A stretch of 64,000 nucleotides of DNA from Corynespora cassiicola (taxonomy: Eukaryota > Ascomycota > Dothideomycetes > Pleosporales > Corynesporascaceae). Position 1 is the stretch's first letter. The number at the start of each line of letters is the position of its first letter. Positions 35,001 through 47,105 of the stretch are shown here, one piece after another. The translations under genes were made by a program, and so were the position numbers. Where the stretch lies: positions 992,001 through 1,056,000 of the forward strand of contig JAEUWY010000005.1 of assembly GCA_022059125.1 (NCBI GenBank). The letters are read 5' to 3'. A model generated the notes under the pieces. That model had not been told where the DNA came from. It saw only the letters and a program-made list of their open reading frames with translations, and did not search any database.

Positions 35001-38000
35001 GAGATGGTCCGGGCATGCTCCTCAGTAATCTTTAATGCTCGTGAGAAAGGCATATGGTAAACTCGTCGATTGAGTAGGCCGCCTAGCTTCGAGACTAGCA
35101 TCTGAAGCATTTGTTTGGATTGAGGCTTCGCTACCACTACGCGAACCAAGGCTTTCCTGTCACTCAGTGTTGAGGCAGTCATGGGTACGATAACTGATGA
35201 TTTCCCCTCCCCCATGTTTAGCTGCATGACGCTATTATTGCTCTCGGGTGGGTATATCATGTTGTTTGCAATCTCTGCCTGCACCTGACGAATGAGAATC
35301 CCACTTTCGACCTCAAGAAGCAGGTATTCTGGGTTTTCTTCGGGTTTCCAGGATTGGTGACCAGGGTTGAGATATTCCTCCATCAGGTCTTGTGGATTAG
35401 ATGAATGCGCAACCATTCGGCGAGCTCGATGAAGGTTCGTGATAGCAAGGCCATAGCTGATCATCCAATATCTCCATGTAGCCGATAACTTTTTCCAGTT
35501 GTCGATATTCAGTTGACTGAGCCAGAATATGGGAGAAATCCTAGGCAAATGTGTAGAAAGAGGAGCTACTTCGTGATCCACCGCTCCAATGTCTCGAAAA
35601 AGACAGGCTAGTACATGATTGAAATCATGCAGGTACTTTTTGCATCCATCAAGGTAGTTGTCGAGCATAGGCTTCGTGTTGGCATTCATCACTAGCGTCG
35701 ACGATACGGCTTTGTTCATTCTATCGTTGGATAGAAGAGCGGAAAAGCTGTCTTCCAGGTCTGAGACATAGTGCTCCTCTGATTTTGATTTTGCTTGTTG
35801 AAGAAGTGCTACACATAGGCGTTTGAAGCGAGTGACTGCCTTATCTTGCGTTGTTGTGGCAGATGCCTCTTGTTTTGTGAGATCAGGGGAGCTGGGTGGT
35901 GTCGGCATTAGCGAAACATCTGGATCAATTGCGAAGACATCATTCGTCTTCATGAAGCGTTCATGATCTCCTATTCCATGGTATGTACTCGGAGTTATCG
36001 AGCAAATTTCACCTTGAGGTACAGCACTATGCGCATGCGTTGCCAGGGCACTGGAAACCTTTTGAAGGTATTTGTAAAAAATCCTGTTGTTGTACCAGGA
36101 TTCAAACATGGGGTAGACGATTTCCATAGCTTTTGTGGTGTCGAGATACTTCTGTGCGTCGAGAGTATTGGGTTGAGTGGGTTGGTCCACGGGCCATTGG
36201 TTGTGTAAAGCTCTGGCAAACAGATCCAATGCATTGTTCTGGTTCTGCTCGAAATTGCGTCTCTTCCTCTGCTCATGCGCCCATGCAGACTCATTTGCTA
36301 GCCTTGGAATCCTACTCTCATCAGATTGCTGGAACGACTTTTTGACAGTCGATGCGTGTAGAGAATTTTGAATATTGTTTAAGGACGAAACGTCTCCATT
36401 TGCCAAGTTCATATGGGGTGTCTGAGGAATATCGATGGCTGCCAAAGTCTGCGACTTGTAAAACGCGACAAAGGCCTGAATTATTCCGAGATCGACTTCC
36501 TCGGCAAATGCAACAGCCGAGATCCACATCGTAAAGGCGAATCGATTGAATAGATTCGGTCGGGATAGTGACCAATGGAGATTGCACCACATTTTGGGCA
36601 GAAAAGGTGCAGTACCTGCTATCCACTTCCCGTCGAACCTTAACTCTGAAGGATCCAAGAGTTTTTGAAGCCCCGAAATGTCTTTATTCTCTAATTGGCC
36701 TTGCCTAAGAACCGAATAAAGATTGGACACACCACCATGAATCGCTGTCTCGTGCCGGGAGCCCAAGGTGGCTGCAATAAAGGCTGACCGGCCTCTATTC
36801 TCAAAGCATTCTGAGTCATTTCGTATTGAGTACTCTCTGTCATGACTCGAATCGTATGCCTCGGCACCGAATCCAGAAACACTGAATGTAGAGTTCCGTA
36901 TTCGGTCTCGCTCGTACAGGGTATGGTTGATGGATTTCCGAGTGGGAAGTTCAATTTGCTGCTCTTTTGAGAAAAAGAACTGGCTTTGATGAGCCTGTTC
37001 GAATATCTCGCTGACGAGCAAGTAAAACTCAGGATGTTGAGATAAAAATGGTAATCTCGAGTCCCAATCTACCTGTTGCATGACCGTCAAATTCTTTGGA
37101 TAATAAACCCGATCTGGAGTGAACTTCCAGATGTTTTCAAGTAGTTTGACTTCTTGTGAAGATAGTTTGCTGAACGATCTCACTGCTGCTGTGCGTAGTA
37201 TGGAAAGGGCTGCCTCTGTGCCGGTATGATGCGTCATAGGATCGGGAAGAGCATATGAAGTAAGGCCATGCAGATAGCTTAGGTAGAGCTTACTCTGCAA
37301 GCTCCCATCATCAATGATGCGTCCGAGCACCGTGTCTAACGTATAGGCATAGACCTTGCTTTCAACGCCATGGGATATTGAAACCTGCACGTGACCATCG
37401 GATTTCCCGTACGAAACGTTGCCATCGGGGATTAAGACAATACGATCTTCTTTTCCTTGCGCATCCTTCAGTACTAGTTTGTTTTGGAGGCCAATAATAG
37501 TTCCCATGTCTTGGTTTGAGTCAACCACCTTGCCTCGATACTGGTTCGAATGAATTTCAAGGGTATCTTTGTTGATGTGGAAGCCGATCCGCAATCTCGG
37601 AAGCTCGATATGAATAGCTCCGGAAGAAGCCTTGTATGAGATATGGATGTATTTCGGAGCCTCTACTGGAGATAGCACATTCGAAACGGCCTGTGAGGTA
37701 GGGCTTGTTGGGTTTACTAAAGTGATTTCGCGACCGAAAAGCCGCCAAGACCTCCCACAACGCCGCAGAGCCCATGTGGAACCTTTTATAGGCGTAGACC
37801 AAGGCTCATGAAAGTTACGGAACTCAACTTCATTGGTATTGACATTATACCAATGAACGAAGTTTTCCAGAAAGGCCGCAGGCAACGAGTTCTTGAAAGT
37901 CTTGGCGGGAAGAAGCTCATATTTCGAGGTTCCTCGATGAGCCCTCACTAGCAAGTTGGAGTCTTCCATACCAAAGAAAAGCGTATAGTCTTGGTATTTG

Positions 38001-41000
38001 TGTTTGGCAGAGAACCTCATACCGGGCTCATCCGTCGGCACAACTTCTATAGATGTCCCATGAAACAACGGCGAGTACATGGCGTGTCTCATATACTCCA
38101 AGGGCAGTCGAGACAAAGGAGTTCCATTGACTAGAAGCTCTGCCGTGAGAAGGTTGAAGTGCACTGGGAGTTGACCAGATTTTATGGTAGTCCAGTGGTT
38201 TTGCGGCACAGGAAGAAACACCCATGAGCCATGCGGAGCAAAAGCTGACCAGGAAGCTTTCACAGCGGCACTTAGTCCAACTCCACGCAATACCTGTCTC
38301 TCAAATATTGGATATAAACGAAACATCAGAGACCGCCATGCTTGAAGCATGATCTGGAAAAGGGGACGATTCCACGAGGTTGTCGAGACCGTATTCTCCT
38401 GGACGGTGATTGAGCATCTGAGTAACACCGAGATTGATGCTTGGCTTGCGAAGACGTGGCGGGCATGTTCTTGGTCGACATCGAAAGTGCTAATACACAA
38501 GAGCGACACTTCCGTAGCTCGGTAACGAAGCTCGACTCTCTGTTCGTCGTCTGTTGAAGTATTGACCCTGTCCGTAATCAATTGGAGCCATTTACGGCAA
38601 ACCGATCGACATCGAATGAGGTAGTCAAAGCATTCGTCTCGAATCCTATCTGATGCCGTAAGATGAAGCAACCTTATTGCTGTTTGCACGAATGTTGCTA
38701 ATGATCGCCAAGACTCCCAGTTTTCTGTTGTTCGCCGCAGCGCCATCTTGAGTTGGTTCAGCATGGTGTCTCCAAACGCTGAGTCCATAAGGATTGAATG
38801 GCTAATGCGTTCGATGGAATTATTTCCGGACGGAGGGCCAGCATGGTGGATGGCTTGCAGCACAAGAACCTGTGTCTCAGCTTTGGCGAAATCAACTGCG
38901 GGCATTGCAAGTTGTGTAAGAATGTTCAGATAGGAAACATGCAGGCCAAGAGGAAGCACTCCAAATGCTTTATATTCGTCCAAGGAAAGATGCATCGGAC
39001 AATCTGACTGGCCTGCAATCACTTCATTGGGGAAACAACCAGGACTAGAGGGTGCCTTGAAGAGATACTTCTGAAGCACTGATGAACGGCCTGGCAGCTC
39101 ATACACACACTCCGACAACCCATGGTTGGTTTTATGGGCTGTGATAGCAGTGAAAACAGAGGCATAGCTATCATGGTACCGATATCGGAGAGCGTTATCG
39201 AGAAGTACGCTCGCTTCACTCAAATGTCCAGTGACTTTTTGTTGGTTCCGATGTGTGCGGATGTGAGGTTTGATTTTGGACAGAACTCTAATACGCTGAT
39301 GATAGCAATCGCATGAGAAATGGCCCGATAGTCCGTCATCATTGGTCAAAGTGTAGCTATTCTCAGCCCGCTCTCTAGAAACATAGGCGAAGCCCAAAAT
39401 ATCCATCTTGGTCTTTATAGTAGTATCGCGCCATTTGTTGAAACTGAGAGGAATCTTAAGCTCGAAAACAGTTGCTTTTGCTGTCGGTTTACATGGGGAT
39501 AGTGGCCATTCGTGAATGCGTATTGTCATCGAATTGGCTCGACTGATCAAAGCACATTTCTGACAGTATCGAACATGTCTGGTCTCTGTATATCCATGAT
39601 ATGAATCCGTCAAAACTTCTTCGTATTCGCACTCGCTATTCTCGTACCGCTGCAACAAGCTTTCATATTCCTTTTTCATGCGGATAAGCTCACGGCGTTT
39701 CTCCTCCCGTTTATCTGTGGCCCTGGCCTGGATATCCGATAGAAGGGTTTGATGTGGGTGTGATTGATCGAAGAATCGGACAGCGAATGATTGATGGTGT
39801 CCAAAATCTCGGTAGACCGAAGGAAGATTGTTGTTCGACTCGAGTCTGCGGCCACGCACGTAAAGTTCTACAGAGACCAATCTATGCATATGGCTCTTCA
39901 GGGAGAGAGAAAGGCTCTGAAGAGACACAAAGTCCATTTCCGGATTATACTCTTTCAAGAGAGGGTGTATGTGACATGCTGACTTATCACATGCGACCCA
40001 TAGCTCGGCAATGGCAAGGAACATAATGGAAATGCTTCTAGGAACCCCGGCATATACTTGAATGGCGGAAGAGTGATATTTCTCAATCAAGTATCCCAGT
40101 TTTCCACAAGTCGTTTCATCAGCAATGTGACAATCGAGCCATGAATTGAGATGGTGTTCAATCCAGCTCTCAATAGCAGCCAACGTGAAGAATTTGTCTT
40201 CATCAGAGCCAACGAAAACATTCGGAAGTTCAGTTTTATCCAAGAGTGGGTATTCCGAAGTGGGTTGGAAGTTGAAGACACTGGAAATCTTTTCCCGACT
40301 ATACATGCTGTCGACAAAGGCATCCAGCATAGGTAGCTCTATGTCGAGATCCTTCTGTGCCTGTAAGGCCTTGGGGCCAATTTCATGTACTTGGGGATGC
40401 GACTCCTGGATGATTGATATCCACCTCTTATTGATGAGGTCTTGAGCAATTTGCAAAGCCTCTTGAATTTGTTTGTAGCATGTCGGAAAATTTTCCAAGC
40501 GTGACCCATGTCCCAGTTTCCAGACACGACGAGACACCTTAGCCATTGTGGTTGACAAGAGCTCGCTATTCGTTGGTTTGCCTGCACAAGTGGCAATTCG
40601 AAGTATCTCGGACATGAGAAATGCCATGGTAGGTTTATAAATGTTCAGCTCTTTCCGATCGAAGTGGAGCTGCAGGCACACTCTAATTAACAGCCAAAGA
40701 GGAGATCGGCGCCAAGGAGCAAGGCAGTTGTCCCACAAAACATCTTCGCGTGTATTCTTCCAGATGCCGGAGACATGGGCCGAATTGCCTATAGCTGAGA
40801 TGACGTTGGCAAGATAGCTCGTTACCATGTATGGAAGTGTGGTGTCCCGTTCCTCATTCATGTCATGTCCATTTTTCTGTATGGTCGGCTGAACGTCTGA
40901 AATGTCATGTGAGCTTAGTTTCGCGATGGTGTGAGCAATAGACCCTTTCAGCCCCTCTTCTCGGAACGTGGTGATCGGGATCTTGTAGGCTTGGCTGGGG

Positions 41001-41440
41001 AATGAGCGTCGGAGGCGGCCTTTGGCACTCATGACCAAGTCATTCGGAGGCGACAATTCAAAGAGTTCAAACATGATGTCTTCATCAGATTTACTGATGA
41101 TTATGGCCGCGTTTTGCTTTTTGATCTGGAGGGGAATAGCTCCTTTGATTGCTCCTTTGTCTAGCTCAGTAAAGATCGATTTGAGCTTGCCTTCGTTGAC
41201 AAATCCGTTGCCATCACGGCAGTGCAAAAGGTTGTTCAGCGTGGCGATAGCAGTCCTAATTTTCATGCGGGGCTCGACACTCTGTAGCTTTTCTAGCCCA
41301 CGAATGGTGGTAGTGAGAAGCGATCGTTCGAGCTCTGCGTGAGAGTCATGTTGTTGGGGCAGCTTTGGCGGCAGTACGACATGGTGAATGAGGTAATCTA
41401 TCCCATCTTGTGGCAGCGTCCAATCAGAGTTGTAAGCCAT
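32065..41440 (-). CDS. giant DUF6606/DUF3638/DUF3645 protein
   Basis: Two exons, 41440-33376 and 33320-32065, joined over a 55-bp intron (GTAAGT...AATAG, phase 1), encode 3106 residues. The N-terminus (YLIHHVVLPPKLPQQ) is typical of DUF6606. At about residue 2072 the DUF3638 signature MQLNMGEGKSSVIVPM includes a P-loop-like GEGKSS. Near residue 2660, VYLDEAHTRGTDLKLP carries a DEAH-like acidic motif of the DUF3645 part, and the splice recreates LTKDRLVQACMRMRKLGKGQ. Such proteins are conserved in fungi and other eukaryotes and are often labelled ubiquitinyl hydrolase in annotations; I see no classical cysteine-protease triad to support that, while the two motifs look more like a helicase-type ATPase. 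The start at 41440 (ACGATGG) is chosen because further in-frame upstream sequence begins only at TTG. Confidence 0.9.
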
Positions 41441-42381
41441 CGTTCCAAAAAGGTAGCGGAGGGTTATGGGTGAGGGGTCTTTGGCGACAGGTGGAAGACA
41501 GGTCGAGGGCGAGAAGTTGAAGGGGAAAGGTTGTGGGGAAAAGGTTGCGGGGGAAATGTTTTGTGAGAAAAACAATAGGGAAATGGGGTGAAAGGCGAAC
41601 GATGAGGGGGAGGTGGTGAGAGAAACGCCGTGAAAGAAGGAGGGGGAGTGAAAGGTTGTGAGAGCCCAAGTCGATTTTTTTTCTTTTTACTTGGGGGCTT
41701 GCTGCGCTGGCGATAAGCATAGTTTTGTAAGAGGGGTTATTATAAACCATAGGCCTATCGTTCACTATCTAACCGTAACACGACATGCAAACATCAAGCC
41801 ATCTAATTGGATTAGGTCCAGGACAAACGACTGTGCCGGCAAGGCTGGAGGTTGCCGCTCAAAATTTTAGGCAGCAGTGCAGTATCGAATAAGAAGAGAT
41901 GATCTGGAACAGATTCATGCATGATTCCATCTTAATTGTTGTGGACGGGTTGCTGCGCCCGAGTATGTAGGTCGTATAGTTGTAAATCGGTTGGCGCTAA
42001 GCCGAAAAGAGCAAAGATTGACAACCGAGTGAAAGCAGCAAGACATGTCTCGTCGCCTCAGGCCGAAATATGGCATCAATGCCTAATCAACCGGAAAAAT
42101 GGTACGATGCTGAAGGTAGACAGGCAGGCAGGAAATCAAGCAAACGGAATGACCAAATGTGCTTTAGATGGCCCTTATTTGTGGCGAATTTGGTTTGTGA
42201 TGGCTTCGAGAGTAACCGCCCAAGGATGGAGGTCATGGTATCTACTTTATTCCACCCAAAGTGAGTCCCAAGGACAGCAGGGACTTTTTGAATTGTGTAC
42301 GTATTCCTGTTCGCCGTGTTTTGCGAAAAGATTGCCAGCCAGTAACGCCAGTCCGTGCAGGTGATTTACGCTATGAATAGC
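41441..42381. other. intergenic, upstream of giant gene
   Basis: About 940 bp. The first 200 bp are purine-rich on the plus strand. No gene seen. Confidence 0.55.
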
Positions 42382-43196
42382 CTAGTAGTCATCATCATCC
42401 GATGAGGCGTACCCTAGGCCTAGAGCAAGAGGATTGACAGGCTTGGACAATGGGACAGCCGCTTTGTTCGGCGGTGAAGCCTTTGCTTCGGCAACTGGAG
42501 ATTTTTTGACTTCGCTGGATTTGTCCTGGGTCGCCTCGCGCGGTGCCTTCGTCGCTCCACTCTTCTCTCCATCAGTCGGATTGGCCTTTCTCAACTTGAT
42601 ACCCTTTAGCAAGGTGTTTTCAGGACCCTTCTTCCTCTTGCGCGCACTCGCACTCGCAATCCACTGCGATGCGTCTTCCTTGGGGCCGCCCGTGGTCTGA
42701 TCCTCCAGCGCCTTCCGCTCGGCCTCCTCCTGCTGCTTTCTGAACAGATCGAGCTGCTCCAATGTCTCTTTCTTCACGGCAGCCTCCTTCTTCCTGGTGG
42801 ACTCAAGAACAGAGTCCAGGAACTCGGCCTCTGAGTCGTCAAGGGCACGATACTGGTTCTTCAGCCGCGTAGCCTACAGGACACGTGAGCTTCGAGTGGG
42901 TCTTGAGTATATCGGTATGTACTAAAGCACAGGATCTACATACCTCCTCAAAAGCCTCCTGCTTCTTGGCTGGAATCAACCTAAAATGTCAGCCGAGGGT
43001 GCATCGATATCCCAAAAAGAAACCATGCACCTTTGTTGTCCTGTAGCACCTCGTACAAGCTCTTGCCCCCATTGTCGACAGCCTGCTGCTGCTTCTCGAG
43101 GTGCTTGCGCTCAATCTCGGCCTGGGCCTCGCGCCACGCGTCATCGCGCTCGGTGGGCTCGTCGACGGTTCCCCCGGACACAAAGCCGCTAGACAT
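42382..43196 (-). CDS. PIP30/FAM192A (NIP30-domain) homologue
   Basis: Nuclear protein related to the animal proteasome-activator PA28-gamma interactor PIP30/FAM192A. Three exons join in phase: 43196-43031, a 26-nt exon 42969-42944, and 42873-42382, giving 227 residues. The N-terminal NIP30 domain is clear: SSGFVSGG, DDAWREAQAEIERK, GKSLYEVLQDNKAKKQEAFEE, then LKNQYRALDDSEAEFLDSV. The tiny middle exon supplies AKKQEAFEE, part of the invariant core, so the splice model is well supported. The rest is Lys/Ala-rich with a basic KKG patch and an acidic C-terminal SSDDDDY. It diverges from the aldo-keto reductase across 465 bp. Confidence 0.9.
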
Positions 43197-43661
43197 GACT
43201 GCTGATTAAGCGCATCCACCCCGGGTCGGCAAGTTGGAGATGGCGTGGTGGTTGGGGAGCGAGAGGTGGTCGGGGGGCTGTCTTGGTTGGAAGACGAGGG
43301 CGTCGGGTGTGTTCCCGGGTCGGGAAGCTGCAACAGCCCTTTCGCTAGCGGCCTCCAGCGCTCGCCTAGACTGCGGGATCGGGGTAAATGGACGCGGCTG
43401 GCTGCGGACTTGGAGCGCGCCCATTGGTGGAGCCGCCGGGCGAGGAGGGCGCGAAATTCACCCACCGGGTGAGCGGGCTGCTGTGGAGCGAGGGGCAATG
43501 CGATTGACGTAGTTGGTCGGCATGTAGGTGGGGTGCGATGGCACGTTGCGAAGCATTTAGGAGTCTCCGACACCACCTTTTAGAGGGGCACTTGCATTCT
43601 CCTGCATTCTCTCTCCGCACTCGTCGTTTTTTTCCAAGTCGGATTATATACCCTTGTTTTT
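43197..43661. promoter_or_regulatory. divergent promoter region, PIP30 and aldo-keto reductase
   Basis: 465 bp between two outward-reading genes, so both promoters lie here. GC-rich open frames on both strands in this stretch look like chance frames. Confidence 0.55.
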
Positions 43662-44770
43662 ATGCTCAGAACACTCGCAAGAATGGCACCAAAGACCTGG
43701 ACAAAGGAGACCTACACCCTCAACACTGGGGCCAAGATTCCCGCCATTGGCCTCGGAACCTGGCAGTCGAAGCCCAACGAGGTGCGCGAGGCCGTCAAGG
43801 CCGCCCTCCTCGCTGGCTACCGTCACATTGACACGGCTCTTGCCTACGGAAACGAGCACGAGGTCGGCCAGGGCATCAAGGACTCCGGCGTGCCCCGTGA
43901 GGAGATCTGGATCACCACCAAGCTCGACAACCCATGGCACAAGCGCGTCGAGGAGGGCATTGAGAGCTCGCTGAAGAGCTTGGGCGTTGACTATGTTGAC
44001 CTTTACTTGGTGGTATGTGTTTTCCCGATTCCCGCCGTATCTTCGGCACACTGGAGTCTTAGTCTATGCCTGCCACTAGACAAGCGGTGGCCAGATGACC
44101 AGGGCTCGGATAGCTACCTAGGTGGCCAGAACCCCAAGACTACAATGTCGAGATACATCGTGATCATGCGCCAGTGGTAGACCAGAGCTAACCCAATTGA
44201 CAGCACTGGCCTTCGTCCACCGACCCCGAGGACCTCAGCAAGCACTTGCCCGACTGGGACTTCCTGAAGACCTGGGCCGAGATGCAGAAGCTTCCCGCCA
44301 GCGGCCGCGTCAAGGCCATTGGTGTCTCCAACTTCGCCATCAAGAACCTCGAGAAGCTGTTCGCGGACCCCAACTTCAAGATCACCCCCGCCGTCAACCA
44401 GATCGAGCTCCACCCCAACAACCCCTCGCCCAAGCTCCTCCAGTACTGCAAGGATAAGGGCATCCACGCCACCGCCTACTCTTGCCTCGGCTCCACCGAC
44501 TCGCCCCTGTACAAGAACGAGAAGCTCAAGCAGATTGCCGACTCCAAGGGCAAGACGGTGCAGCAGGTCCTCCTCATGTGGGGCCTGCAGCGCGGAACCA
44601 GCGTCATCCCCAAGAGTGTCACTGCCAGCAGGATCCAGGCCAACTTTGAGCTTGACGGCTGGGAGCTGACCGACGAGGAGATCAAGACCATTGACGCCTT
44701 CCCTGAGCGCTTCAAGGTCTGCGGCGATGCCTGGTTGCCCATCAAGGTCTTCTTCGGCGATGACGAGTAG
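43662..44770 (+). CDS. aldo-keto reductase
   Basis: Cytosolic NADPH-dependent reductase of the AKR superfamily, like fungal glycerol/xylose-type reductases. Two exons, 43662-44012 and 44204-44770 (intron 191 bp with GTATGT donor and CTAACC branch), give 305 residues. The catalytic tetrad is visible: Asp57 and Tyr62 in DTALAYGNE, Lys87 in ITTKLDN, and His118 in HWPSS restored by the splice. SVIPKSV near the C-terminus forms part of the cofactor site. A second in-frame ATG at 43683 (MAPKTWTKE) has a better context (AGAATGG) than the first (TTTATGC), so the main product may be 298 residues; the longer form adds MLRTLAR. The substrate is not deducible. Confidence 0.92.
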
Positions 44771-45549
44771 ACTACTGCCCGGCTTGATGATGATGGGATA
44801 CCCCATAGACTGGTAGAAAAATACTTCAATGAACGTACATGAATGAAACGACATTTTTTCCAACCCTCCCCCAACTTTGTGCAATACGTCCCACATGTGT
44901 GGATGGGATATCACACCAAAGTTTTCGTGGCCTCTGGCACATGTCCCTCCAACGCCTACACGTCAGTCGTTTAGCCCTACCATATCCTTGCAAATATTTT
45001 CTCCAATACTCCACTAGTTCCCTCGAATAACGCACAAGCTATAAGTTCAACCTTGTTGCACGCACCACTTCAGGCCACCATAGAATCGTGGTCAACAAGG
45101 ATAATCACACTATTTTAACGTCCGTAACCGGAAGATGCCCGGCATGCCGCTCTTTCCTTCCGCCATACCCAACTCCATCGACTCCCCCCGTACAGTCCCA
45201 ACGAATACGAGACGGCTGTATCTTCAATGCATAATATTCATACTGGGTATTCACAGCTACGGCCGTAACGCTCAGCGCTAGAGCCACACTATCCACAACA
45301 CAATCTCCTCTCCTGCGCAACACGCCCCGCGAACCCTCGGCCTCCCCGAGCAAGAATGAAATAAATGCACAAATAGCGTTATGCATACACTTAACATTTT
45401 CCATTAATCCGTAGCAAATCCCACCGCAATAAAGCCAAAATAAAAAAACGCGTATATGCAGTTTCTCCGACTAGCTCTCTTAGGCCATGCTGGAGGGGAA
45501 TCCAAACTTATCTTCGTGAACATCTTACAGTAGAATGGGGTAAACGCGT
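44771..45549. other. convergent intergenic region
   Basis: About 780 bp between two genes that end toward each other. No gene seen. Confidence 0.55.
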
Positions 45550-47105
45550 TTATACAAACAGCAGCGCGAAAGCGGCGACGGGCCACCATGCCTGGACGAA
45601 AGCAACAGGTCCGCTGCAAGTCGATAAGTTAGCCATGCACTCCCAGACATCGGGACGGGAGAAAGTAGAGAGGAAAAAAGAGACGTACCTGGTCGCATCA
45701 CCCGTCGAAGCCTCAGGCGCAGCAGTACCCTCCGCCGCCCCGCTCGCAGCGCCCGAAGGCGCACCCTGGGTCCTAGACTCCTCACTCTCACCCTCACCCT
45801 GCTCATCACTCTCGCTCTCCCCCGAAGCCGCAGCCCCCGTCGCGCTCGAAGTCGCCGACGCCGTCTTGGTCGCGCTCGACGTAGACACAGTGCCGCCCTC
45901 GCTGCGGTACCACGACTCCTCTGGCTCGCCGAGGCACTCGCCCATGGTGACGGCCTTGTAGCCCTTTTCTTGGACGAGGTCGAGCATGTAGCCCGTCAGG
46001 TTGAGCGCCGTCTGCTCGTGGATGTCGTGCGCGATGACGAGGAACATGTCCGTGTCGGCGTTGCTGGGTTCGACGGCTTCGTCGAATTTGTCCTTGGCTT
46101 TTTGGATCTGTTCGGGCTTGACGTTGTTGTAATCTATTCGTTGGCGTTAGTACTTTCATTATTATTACTATTTCTATTACGGCGGGGGACGTACCGTCAG
46201 TGTCGAGGTTGAAGTTGGAGACTACGTATCCGAGGTTCTTCATGTCCTCCCAGCAGCCAGAGTCCTCATCGCAGGACGAGTAGGGAGGGCGCATGTATGT
46301 GGGGAACTTTCCGATGATGTTGCGGATGGCCATTTCGTTGGCGATGATTTGGTGCTCGCGGGATTCTTTGCTGATCTTGCTTAGATCCTGGTGGGACCAG
46401 GTGTGGCTGGCTACTTGGTGGCCTTCGTTCGCCATGCGCCTGATGACAGCAGGCCAATCGGTGTTCGGGTCGTCGATGGCTCCCTTTCCGATGTTGTTTC
46501 CGGTGATGAAGAAAGTGGCCTTGGCATCATAGGATTTGAATGTATCTAGAACTTTGTCCGTGTAGATGAATGGTCCGTCGTCATAGGTGATGGCAATTGT
46601 GCCAGGGACCTTGCAGTGGAAGACACCGGCACCTCCATAGGCAGTCTCGCCTAGTTGGTCACGCGAAACGTCCTTCGTGCTCTCGCCATCGGGCGTGCGG
46701 TTGGCATCGCAGCCAGGTCCATATTCAAAGAGACAGTTGGGAGCCTTGCAATAGTCTTTTCCTTGTCCACAGAATCCCTGGAATGCCGTCAAAATACCGA
46801 GCGCGATATATTTGTAACAGCAGACTTACAGCAGATGAGCAGCAGTACCCTTCGTCGCACTTGGCACCTTCATGCTCAGGCCCACATCGATGCTCGCCAA
46901 CGCCTCCCTGGCGCTTCACCGAGCGAGAGTTTTGGTGAGGCAGCTCCCGACGCTGAGCAGGTCCGACAAGAGGATTCCTCCCCGTCAACTTCGCAATCGG
47001 GTTGGGGCCCAAACCGAACACCTTTGGAGCACCCAGAATGCCGTCACCATGGGCGGCCACGAGTGGCGCGACCAAAGAAGCCGTAACAACGTCGGAAAAA
47101 CGCAT
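45550..47105 (-). CDS. GPI-type chitin deacetylase with CBM18
   Basis: Cell-wall enzyme that removes acetyl groups from chitin. Four exons join in phase: 47105-46830, 46777-46195, 46133-45689, 45613-45550, for 455 residues. After a signal peptide (MRFSDVVTASLVAPLVAA) comes a hevein-like CBM18 (residues ~72-118, CGPEHEGAKCDEGYCCSSAGFCG across the first splice). The NodB/CE4 domain has TYDDGP (Asp158/159), HTWSH (His217, His221) and RPPYSSCD motifs, and a late AHDIHE. The Ser/Ala/Thr/Glu-rich tail and the final hydrophobic segment (VAFVQAWWPVAAFALLFV) suggest a GPI anchor. The last intron (45614-45688) is 75 bp and free of stops, so retention would keep the frame but alter the tail. Confidence 0.93.

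Noticed and set aside
41441..41575. 45-residue N-terminal extension of the giant DUF3638 protein
   Set aside because: The in-frame extension begins with TTG, is Pro/Phe/Ser low-complexity, and the ATG at 41440 has a strong context followed by the conserved family N-terminus.
44114..44914. 266-codon minus-strand frame across the aldo-keto reductase
   Set aside because: It is antisense to a well-supported enzyme gene; the long open frame reflects the GC-biased codon usage of that gene.
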